Assembly: GCF_007991615.1 (NCBI RefSeq)
Contig: NZ_BJYR01000013.1
Coordinates: forward strand, 1 to 64,000
Length of the DNA: 64,000 nt
Reading direction: 5' to 3'
From: Novosphingobium sediminis
GTDB lineage: Bacteria; Pseudomonadota; Alphaproteobacteria; Sphingomonadales; Sphingomonadaceae
Below are positions 1 through 6,634 of this stretch, in pieces. The notes beneath the pieces were generated by a model that was not told where the DNA came from, ran no database searches, and was given only the letters and a program-made list of their open reading frames with translations. Position 1 is the first letter of the stretch, and each line of letters opens with the position of its first letter. Made by a program: the position numbers and the translations under genes.

Positions 1-16
1 AACCGGATTTGACATT

Positions 17-34
17 AAGGTGTCTTACACCCTT
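17..34. promoter_or_regulatory. Small inverted repeat at the left edge
   Basis: The sequence AAGGTGTCTTACACCCTT contains GGTGT and ACACC arms around a 3-base centre. It lies just downstream of the Fur-family gene, possibly in front of a leftward gene outside the window. It could be an operator, but 5-bp arms are weak evidence. Nothing else is visible in the first 84 bases. Confidence 0.2.
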
Positions 35-84
35 GAATCGGCTCTGTCGAACCCGTCTTGCGCGGAAAAGTATGCTCTTCCCGC

Positions 85-564
85 TCAGGCGTCAGTCGTT
101 TCGGCGCCGCAAGCCCCGCAGCGACCGCGGATTTCGACGACCGGGCGGACGGCGGCAAAGCCGGCACGGTGAGCCGCATCGCGCAGCGCTCCGGTCAACC
201 GGTCATCATCGATATGCGTGGCTTCACCGCAAGCGTCGCAGATCAGGAAAATGCAATCATGGTGACAACCGGGATGGCTGTTGGCGACATAGGCATTGGC
301 GCTTTCGACCCGCCGCGCGAGATTGGTGCGCACGAACAGGTCTAGGATGCGGTAGACGCTGTTTGCAGCTACCCGCTTGCCTCGCCGCGCGCCCACGCTC
401 TCTGCGATGTCATAGGCCGAGGCCGGTTTTTCATGAGCAGCCAGCGCTTCGAACACGTCGCTGCGCATGTCCGTCCACTGCTCACCCGCCGCCTGCAACG
501 CGCCCCGCGCTGCATCGACCAGCATGTCACCGGCAAAATCGTGATGGTTGTGATGGCCCGCCAT
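85..564 (-). CDS. zur: Fur-family metal-responsive repressor, probably Zur
   Basis: A Fur-family winged-helix regulator of about 159 aa that would repress metal-uptake genes when loaded with metal. The DNA-binding part is about residues 25-90. The metal region has the His/Cys cluster HPGCHHDC near 97-104 and two CxxC pairs (C109/C112 and C149/C152), the structural zinc site of the family. The very His-rich N-terminus (GHHNHH) favours a zinc sensor (Zur) over an iron sensor; that is inference. An in-frame GTG at 621 overlaps the msrA stop as GTGA and would add 19 residues. I chose the ATG because it matches the usual family start, although no clear ribosome binding site precedes it. It is the last gene of a leftward set with msrA. 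Confidence 0.75.
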   Translation of the reverse strand: MAGHHNHHDFAGDMLVDAARGALQAAGEQWTDMRSDVFEALAAHEKPASAYDIAESVGARRGKRVAANSVYRILDLFVRTNLARRVESANAYVANSHPGCHHDCIFLICDACGEATHIDDDRLTGALRDAAHRAGFAAVRPVVEIRGRCGACGAETTDA

Positions 565-617
565 GACCAGAGAGATAAACCGCCTTGCGCCGGATCGCAA
601 ATCCGGCGCGCATCGGC

Positions 618-1307
618 TCACCCGCGGGTGAAATCAGGCTTCCAAAGGCCCGGGAATCCGCGCTTCAGGGCAGTGACCTTTGGCGCATCCCACATCCGGA
701 TATAGCCGTGATCAGGGTTCTTCAGTGCGAAGTCCTGATGATATCCCTCTGCCGGGAAGAAGCCGCGATTGGGTTCAACGGCCGTCACGATCGGCCGCTT
801 CCACAGGCCCGACTTCTTGATCTGCGCCAGATAAGCCGTGGTCACCCGTACCTGCTCCGAATTCTGCGGCACGATCGCATTGCGATACTGGGGGCCGGTA
901 TCGGGATACTGGCGATTGAGCTGGGTAGGATCGCTCGCCACCGAGAAGAATACCTGCAGCAACTGGTCGTAGCGGACGACCGCAGGATCATAAGTGATCT
1001 GCACGGCTTCGGCATGACCGGTCGTGCCGGTGCTGACGATCTCATAGTGCGCGTCGGCGCGGCTGCCGCCTTCGAACCCGGAGACCACGCTGGTGACGCC
1101 CTTCACGTGGCTGAACACCGCTTCCATGCCCCAGAAGCAGCCACCGGCGAACACGGCCGTTTTCACGCCCTTGGCTTCCCGTGCCTGCACGGCTGATGCC
1201 GGGGCCAACACGCCGGACTCGGCCTGCGCGGGCTGAAGACAGGCCGCCGCAAACGCAGCGACGACCACACCTGCGAGGATGCGCAGATCCTTGCGCGGGC
1301 GGCTCAT
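618..1307 (-). CDS. msrA: Exported peptide methionine-(S)-sulfoxide reductase
   Basis: Reduces methionine-S-sulfoxide in proteins. The catalytic motif GGCFWG places the nucleophilic cysteine at about residue 57. The family blocks GHAEAVQ, YPDTGPQYRNAI and FFPAEGYHQDF follow in order. A hydrophobic segment at about 9-22 followed by AQA-E looks like a signal peptide, with C23 as a possible but poor lipobox, so the enzyme probably works in the periplasm. No cysteine follows the catalytic one, so it looks like a one-Cys MsrA without the usual C-terminal resolving cysteine. Its ATG overlaps the stop of the small upstream gene (ATGA), implying translational coupling. Confidence 0.92.
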   Translation of the reverse strand: MSRPRKDLRILAGVVVAAFAAACLQPAQAESGVLAPASAVQAREAKGVKTAVFAGGCFWGMEAVFSHVKGVTSVVSGFEGGSRADAHYEIVSTGTTGHAEAVQITYDPAVVRYDQLLQVFFSVASDPTQLNRQYPDTGPQYRNAIVPQNSEQVRVTTAYLAQIKKSGLWKRPIVTAVEPNRGFFPAEGYHQDFALKNPDHGYIRMWDAPKVTALKRGFPGLWKPDFTRG

Positions 1308-1441
1308 CGCAGTGCCTCAACCGCAGCTTCGGGCGATGCGTCCGGGGCTGAAGGCAACCCGAAAGTGAACACCATCGCAGCCGAACCGAGCACAAAGCCC
1401 AGCACCAGCGAACGAACGAAATCCTTGCCGAAAAGCGTCAT
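1304..1441 (-). CDS. Small single-pass membrane protein (45 aa)
   Basis: An unrecognised 45-residue protein beginning MTLFGKDF with one hydrophobic segment (about residues 10-28) and an acidic, Ala/Pro-rich tail. Its stop overlaps the msrA start (ATGA), so it is probably co-transcribed and coupled with msrA. A longer reading from 1564 exists, but its extra N-terminus has no protein-like character. It may help membrane targeting or act as a coupling leader. No function is assigned. Confidence 0.5.
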   Translation of the reverse strand: MTLFGKDFVRSLVLGFVLGSAAMVFTFGLPSAPDASPEAAVEALR

Positions 1442-1714
1442 TACCAGAACGTCCAATCTTGCATTCGCGGGTAGCCGCGCCGCTCCGGCACAGGCTTTAC
1501 CGCAGTGTTCCCGGCCCCAGGTGTGAACCAGAGCACAGGGGTGCTGCGGTGCCGTTCGCTTCATTCGGCCAAATGGTTACGCGATCTCCGATTACAAGAT
1601 GGGCTTCGCGACGAATCAGTCTCGACGTCGTCATGCGGCGTGCGTCCGATTGACCTTCGCCGCAGCGCGCGCGAATAAGGCGCCACGAATGCAAACCCGT
1701 GGAGAGGATCGACC

Positions 1715-2254
1715 ATGCACCGCCCCTTGCTGAGTTGCATTGCCCTTGGGGCGGTCGCCCTCGCTGCCGCACCGCTCGTCGCCAAGGACAAGCCTGCGCT
1801 GCCCAAGGAATTGCCGCCGGTGTTCGAAGCCGTGGTCAACTGCCGGGTTCTGACCTCCGACAGCGAACGGCTCGCCTGCTACGACAGGAGCGTCGCGGCC
1901 CTCGCCGATGCGCGTGACAAGCAGGACATCGTGGTCGCCGACCGCGCGACGATCCACGAAACCAAGAAGGGACTGTTCGGCTTCACCCTGCCCAAGCTCA
2001 AGCTGTTTGGCGGGACGGAGAAGGATGGCGACGAGATCAAGGAGATCGAAAGCACGATTTCGGCCGCCCGCGACACGGGTGACGGTTTCGCGATCTTCAC
2101 GCTCGCCGATGGTGCGCGATGGAAGCAGACCGACGGAGGCAATGCCTTCGCGCGGCCCGGTGCTTCCATCCGCATCAAGCGCGGCGCACTCGGCAGCTAC
2201 CTCGCCTCGATCGACAAGGGCGCCTATGTGCGCGTGGTGCGCCTCTCGCAGTAA
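1715..2254 (+). CDS. Conserved exported protein of unknown function
   Basis: A 179-residue protein with a signal peptide (about 1-23, ending LVAK). The mature part begins with a Cys-containing block, CRVLTSDSERLACYD, resembling the motif seen in several small periplasmic families, including the VasI-like type VI accessory family. The rest is charged, with a C-terminal half (KRGALGSYLASI) reminiscent of short exported sphingomonad proteins. A good ribosome binding site (GGAGAGGATC) precedes the ATG. It is transcribed away from the msrA group. No type VI genes are nearby, so a secretion role is not supported. Confidence 0.7.
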   Translation: MHRPLLSCIALGAVALAAAPLVAKDKPALPKELPPVFEAVVNCRVLTSDSERLACYDRSVAALADARDKQDIVVADRATIHETKKGLFGFTLPKLKLFGGTEKDGDEIKEIESTISAARDTGDGFAIFTLADGARWKQTDGGNAFARPGASIRIKRGALGSYLASIDKGAYVRVVRLSQ

Positions 2255-2264
2255 GGCGAACCGG

Positions 2265-2579
2265 TCAATTCGACTGGTTGATGGACTTGCTCGACATCGC
2301 TTCATAGGCATCGCGGGCGACCTGGTTGCCCTGACGTTCCAGCGCAGCCCACTGCGACATGGTGTGGCAGATGAACGTCTTGTGCACGAGCGAGCCGGTT
2401 TCCTCGGTCTTGCGGCACCTGATGAAGTCTGGATCGTTGACCGAGCGCCCCTTGTTGAACGCGCGGATTTCGGACTGCGACATCGCAGTCGGATCCTTGT
2501 CCAACGCCGGAAGCTCTGTCGTTGGAACGGCAGTTGTTGCCGCAACGGCGGCAAGAGCGAACAGATATGTCGCGGGCAT
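2265..2579 (-). CDS. Small exported protein of unknown function
   Basis: A 104-residue protein with an N-terminal signal peptide (about 1-18), an Asn/Asp-rich middle and two cysteines (FIRC and FICH) that could form a disulfide. It converges on the upstream gene with a 10-base gap. I do not recognise the family. Similar short Cys-pair periplasmic proteins are common in sphingomonads, and no role can be read from context. Confidence 0.6.
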   Translation of the reverse strand: MPATYLFALAAVAATTAVPTTELPALDKDPTAMSQSEIRAFNKGRSVNDPDFIRCRKTEETGSLVHKTFICHTMSQWAALERQGNQVARDAYEAMSSKSINQSN

Positions 2580-2650
2580 GCGTAGTGATCCTCTGAATAC
2601 ACGTAATACTAAAGTTTAGCCCGCCACTGCGTTCTGGGCAAGGTAAACGG

Positions 2651-3826
2651 CTAGCCTAACGCGGCATCATTCGCCGCAAAGTAGGCGGTTATTGCAGCGC
2701 ATTCCCGTTCGGAAAGGTGCGGATTCCACGCATCGATGATCAGCACTGCGCGCCGCGCATCACTGTCGTTCCACGCTTCGTGCTCGATCGTATCATCGAA
2801 CGCAAAGGCCTTGCCTTCTACCCATTGCCGCGTTTCGCCGCCGACACGGAACCCGCAGCCGGGCGGCACATCAAGCGCGAGGTGGATGATCGCACGCGTG
2901 TTGGTAACCCCGGTGTGGGCCGGAATCCGGCTGCGCGGGCGGAGCATCGAAAAGAACGCATTGGGCGCGCGTCCGGGAATCCGCGCCAGCGGCAGGCTAT
3001 CCAGAACCCGCGCAGTATGGGGACAGCGCTCGATCACCGCGGCATTGGGAACGCCATATTCCAACAGGAAGCAGGCAGACCAATCGAGCGAACCATCGAG
3101 CACCGTCCACTTGTTCTCCGGGCTGCCCGGCTCCATGCGAACATAAGGGCGGATCGCCTCGCCCGGTTCGGCCAGAAGGGCATCAAGCTCGGCACGGATT
3201 GCGCCAGCTTCCGCTTCCAGTGCCGCGAACCACGGGAAATGGCGGCGATCGAAGAACTCGTCTGCGGGCAGGAAGGGGTAATAGAGCCCGGCGCACTCGT
3301 TGGCATAGATCCGGCGCTGGCCAAGCGCAGCAGCGGCAAAGGCATCGATACGGCGCCGCTCGGTCTCGTCGCGTTCCCCCGCATCGGCAGCAAGCGCCGC
3401 AGTGGTAGCTTCGGCAAGCCGCGAGCGCAGTTGCCCGCAGAAAGCCTCACCGGCCGCAAGTTCGGCCCGCACCGGATCGGGCAAGCCCGGGTATTGCTGC
3501 GCAAGCTGCTGGACGCCGTCCCACGCGATCAGCGCCTTGGTCTCCTCGCCCTCCCGCTGGAGGAGCTGCGCCATCCGCAACTGTGCGGTGAAATCGAGCC
3601 GATCGAGCTCAAGCGCCCGCTCAAGGGCGACGCGCTCGCCCGGCGTGTCACCGCCGATGCGGCAGGCCAGTGCAAGATTGATCCAGAGCGACAAGGCCGC
3701 CGGGTCGGCATCAGCCGCTTCCCGTGCGGCGAGGATCGCGGTGGGCGCATCGCCAGCACGCAGGGCGGCCATGGCGCGGGAATTGGCAGCCTGGGCCCTT
3801 GCCCGATCGATTGGTTGCGGTGTCAT
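2651..3826 (-). CDS. TPR protein with aspartyl/asparaginyl beta-hydroxylase domain
   Basis: 391 residues: TPR-like helices (about 8-110), a linker, then a C-terminal 2-oxoglutarate/Fe(II) hydroxylase domain of the AspH type (about 180-390). The AspH core is visible as HTG (H304), NTR (R311), H315 and the FDDTIEHEAWN block (H349), followed by a basic RR pair near 359. This gives the two-His iron site plus the 2-oxoglutarate-binding Arg/His. It would hydroxylate Asp or Asn side chains in a protein or peptide, probably in the cytoplasm since no signal peptide is seen. It diverges from the sulfotransferase-like gene with an 80-base gap. A second gene of the same architecture lies at 44428-45570. 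Confidence 0.85.
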   Translation of the reverse strand: MTPQPIDRARAQAANSRAMAALRAGDAPTAILAAREAADADPAALSLWINLALACRIGGDTPGERVALERALELDRLDFTAQLRMAQLLQREGEETKALIAWDGVQQLAQQYPGLPDPVRAELAAGEAFCGQLRSRLAEATTAALAADAGERDETERRRIDAFAAAALGQRRIYANECAGLYYPFLPADEFFDRRHFPWFAALEAEAGAIRAELDALLAEPGEAIRPYVRMEPGSPENKWTVLDGSLDWSACFLLEYGVPNAAVIERCPHTARVLDSLPLARIPGRAPNAFFSMLRPRSRIPAHTGVTNTRAIIHLALDVPPGCGFRVGGETRQWVEGKAFAFDDTIEHEAWNDSDARRAVLIIDAWNPHLSERECAAITAYFAANDAALG

Positions 3827-3905
3827 CGGCGAAAGTGTCTACAGCGCCGCGCCCATCAGGCAAGCGACGTTGCAGCAAAAGGGTCTGCGCCTTAAGGCTT
3901 GGTTC

Positions 3906-4949
3906 ATGGCCCCCACAGCGTTCAATCCCGCAGATGCCGAATGGCTCGCGCACCGGTTGGTTGAAGGGACCGATGCGGTACGCTTCGCCCATGTGCCGCG
4001 CGCCGCCCATGATGCCATGGCATTCCTGACCGACGATGGCTTCACCGCGCATTTCGGTGCCATGCCGCAACAAGTCGATGTTCCCGCGGCACAGCTTCTC
4101 GCGCGGTTCCCCGGCAAGGCCCGGCTCGGCTTGCTGTTCCACTCCGCCTTCTGCGGCTCGACCCTGCTGGCGCGCGCGCTCGCGCAGCCGGGCGTGGCGA
4201 TGGGGTTGTCCGAACCTGTGATCCTCAACGATATCGTCGGAATGCGCCGCCGCGGCGCGCAGCCGGCCGCAGTCGCCCGCGCTGCCGATCTTGCCTTGCG
4301 CCTGCTGGCCCGCCCGTTCGCGCCCGGGGAGGGCGTGGTGGTAAAGCCCTCCAATCTGCTCAACCCCTTTGCCGAACTGCTGCTCGCGCTCGCTCCGGAG
4401 GCGCACGCGCTGTTCCTGTACGCCCCGCTCGAGACCTTCCTCGTCTCGGTGGTGCGCAAGGGCCTGCCCTGTCGGCTTTGGGTTCGCGAGCTGCTCGAAG
4501 GGTACCTAGCGGCAGGCATCGTCGCGCCTCTGGGGATCACGCGCGAAGACGCCTTCCGCCAGAGTGACCTGCAAGTTGCCGCCACCGGCTGGCTCGCGCA
4601 GCACCGCCTGTTCGCGGCACTGGCGCACAGGATCGGACCGGGGCGGCTTCGGTCGGCGACGTCAGAACAGCTGACCGGCGATCCGCTCCGAGTGATAACC
4701 GCCGCGGCGGCGCATTATGGCCTCGCGATGGAATCGGCGGCTGCCGAACGGATTGCAGCAGGGCCTGCGTTTACCCGGCATTCCAAATCCGGCGCGTCGT
4801 TCACACCCGATCAGCGCCGGGATGAATATGCCGCTGCCCGCGCCCTCCATGCGGGCGAGATCGATATGATCCTCGGTTGGGCGATGCAGGTGGCGGAACA
4901 GGCGGGCATCGCAATGGATGCCCCGAACCCGCTGCTTCAGGACGCGTAG
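3906..4949 (+). CDS. Sulfotransferase-like P-loop protein
   Basis: 347 residues. The segment FHSAFCGSTLLARAL (about 78-92) resembles the 5'-phosphosulfate-binding loop of sulfotransferases. It is followed by KPSN (about 145) and LFLYAPLETFLVSV, where a 3'-phosphate-binding strand would be expected. Such proteins occur in sphingomonads and Caulobacter beside TPR hydroxylases. I chose the ATG at 3906; longer in-frame readings only run antisense to the hydroxylase. It converges with the TPR sulfotransferase, and the two 3' ends overlap by 13 bases. The substrate is unknown, and sulfotransferase activity is inferred only from the fold-like motif. Confidence 0.7.
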   Translation: MAPTAFNPADAEWLAHRLVEGTDAVRFAHVPRAAHDAMAFLTDDGFTAHFGAMPQQVDVPAAQLLARFPGKARLGLLFHSAFCGSTLLARALAQPGVAMGLSEPVILNDIVGMRRRGAQPAAVARAADLALRLLARPFAPGEGVVVKPSNLLNPFAELLLALAPEAHALFLYAPLETFLVSVVRKGLPCRLWVRELLEGYLAAGIVAPLGITREDAFRQSDLQVAATGWLAQHRLFAALAHRIGPGRLRSATSEQLTGDPLRVITAAAAHYGLAMESAAAERIAAGPAFTRHSKSGASFTPDQRRDEYAAARALHAGEIDMILGWAMQVAEQAGIAMDAPNPLLQDA

Positions 4950-6535
4950 CCCAGCTTCTCGATCCATGGCTGCAGGATCGGCATCACCGGTTCGAGATAG
5001 GCCGCATAGGGTTCCCACTGCCGCGTGCCATCGAACAGGCCGCGGCGCACCTGCCGGGCGCTCGCGGTCGATACCCCACGTGCGCGGGCAGTGCGATCGA
5101 AGCGCTTGAGATCCTCGGTCCAAGCCAGACCGGCGATCTCGCAAATCTCGCGTGTCATGGCGTCAAAGTCCTGCACCATGCGGTGATAAGGGACTTCGAG
5201 AACGGTAAGCGGCAGCCGGGCAAGCGCCACTTCGGTAAGCCGCATCAGTGCATCATAATGCCGCGCCGTGCCTTCGAGCGTGGTGAAATCCATCGCCGCA
5301 TTGCTGAGCGCGAAACTGGTGCGGAAACAGCTCCACACCACATCGCGCGGATCGCGGCGCACGAGCAGGACTTTTGCGGAAGGGAACAGCCGGGCGATGA
5401 GTGGCAGGCGGATGGACTTGAGCGGGTCCATGTCGACGAGTGTTGCACCCGCTGGATCGCGGCCGAGTGCCTGTCCTGCGCGCTGCCAGTACGCGCTTCG
5501 ATAGGGTGCGAGGGCTGCATCATCGAGGGCAGCGAAACGGGCGAGCCCGCCGGGTTCCGCAAGGAAGGCAAGGTCAGCCTCGCGCAGCGTCGGCATTTCC
5601 TCGATGGCCGCAGTGCCGGGGAGCGAAGCGAGGACGTTCTCCAGCAGCGTATTGCCGCTGCGCGGATAGCCGAGCACGAAGATATGCGGATGTGCGTCTC
5701 CCGGCAGAGGCTGGGGCAAGTCTGAAACGTCCATCGCCGTAAGGCCCGCCGCAACCGCATCAATGAATTCGCGGTGCGGTGGCCGCCCGGCGAAAGTGGC
5801 GGCGTGGATCGCGGCGAAGTCCTGCTTGGCGCGGCTATAGGCGGCAAAGGCGGCATCGGTATCGCGCAGGCGGTTGCAGGCGTCTCCCAGGGTATGGAGC
5901 AATTCCATGCGTTCTGGCGATGGCTGGGGCAGCCATGCCAGTGCCGGTTCGACCAGCGCGCGCGCTGCCTGCGCCTCGCCCGCTTCGAGTTCGATCGTGG
6001 CCAGCGCGGAAATCGCTCCGGTGTTGGCGGGGTCGGCAGCCAATGCTGCGCGGGCATGATGGCGGCCCGCTTCGGCTTCACCATCGCGCGCGGCAATCGC
6101 GGCTAGGCCGGCGTGTGCGGCGCCGCGCGGCCGGGTATGCTCCGGTGCATGGGCAAGCACCTCGCCGTAACAGCGTCGGGCTTCGTCCATGACCCCGCCC
6201 GCGGCCATCACGTAAGCGCGTTCTAGCCAGGCCTCTGGATGGCCGGGGCTGATGGCAAGCGCGGCGTCGCACTGCAGCGCCGCATCGCGCAAACGACCGG
6301 CAGCGCGGTGAAGCCCGGCAAGGCCAACCATCGCTTCCACTTCGCGCGGGTTGATCTGCAACGCGCGCTCGAACAGCGCGGCTGCACCCGCGTGATCGCC
6401 GCTGACGGCACGATACCACCCGAGCGTGGTGCAATCCGCCGCTGTCCCGCGGCCTGCGTTGAGCGCAGCAGCAGCAGCCCGGGCAGCGGTTTCGAGGTCT
6501 TCTGACATCGCCTTGCCATCGGCTGCACCCGCCAT
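4937..6535 (-). CDS. TPR-repeat sulfotransferase
   Basis: About 532 residues. The N-terminal half (roughly 15-245) is a run of TPR helices, with motifs such as ALFERALQINPREVEA. The C-terminal half is a sulfotransferase domain: FVLGYPRSGNTLLENVL (about 286-302) binds the 5'-phosphosulfate of PAPS. RRDPRDVVWSCF (about 393-404) is the 3'-phosphate site, and the usual ending STASARQVR is present. The start is supported by AGGAG eight bases upstream. It would transfer sulfate from PAPS to a protein, peptide or glycan recruited by the TPR part. It lies downstream of the TonB receptor on the same strand, separated by a strong terminator. Confidence 0.88.
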   Translation of the reverse strand: MAGAADGKAMSEDLETAARAAAAALNAGRGTAADCTTLGWYRAVSGDHAGAAALFERALQINPREVEAMVGLAGLHRAAGRLRDAALQCDAALAISPGHPEAWLERAYVMAAGGVMDEARRCYGEVLAHAPEHTRPRGAAHAGLAAIAARDGEAEAGRHHARAALAADPANTGAISALATIELEAGEAQAARALVEPALAWLPQPSPERMELLHTLGDACNRLRDTDAAFAAYSRAKQDFAAIHAATFAGRPPHREFIDAVAAGLTAMDVSDLPQPLPGDAHPHIFVLGYPRSGNTLLENVLASLPGTAAIEEMPTLREADLAFLAEPGGLARFAALDDAALAPYRSAYWQRAGQALGRDPAGATLVDMDPLKSIRLPLIARLFPSAKVLLVRRDPRDVVWSCFRTSFALSNAAMDFTTLEGTARHYDALMRLTEVALARLPLTVLEVPYHRMVQDFDAMTREICEIAGLAWTEDLKRFDRTARARGVSTASARQVRRGLFDGTRQWEPYAAYLEPVMPILQPWIEKLGYAS

Positions 6536-6577
6536 GAGGTCAACTCCTGCAGTCACTGGTGGAACGGAGGCAATCAC

Positions 6578-6608
6578 AAAAAAAGGGGCGGGCATTGCTG
6601 CCCGCCCC
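6578..6608 (-). terminator. Rho-independent terminator after the TonB receptor
   Basis: A 10-bp perfect stem (GGGGCGGGCA / TGCCCGCCCC) with a four-base loop. Read leftward the loop is GCAA and the stem is followed by seven T. It sits 27 bases past the receptor stop codon. It is one of only two classic stem-plus-T-run terminators seen in the window. Confidence 0.9.
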
Positions 6609-6634
6609 CTCTTTGGCGTTGTGATCGTTGCGGA

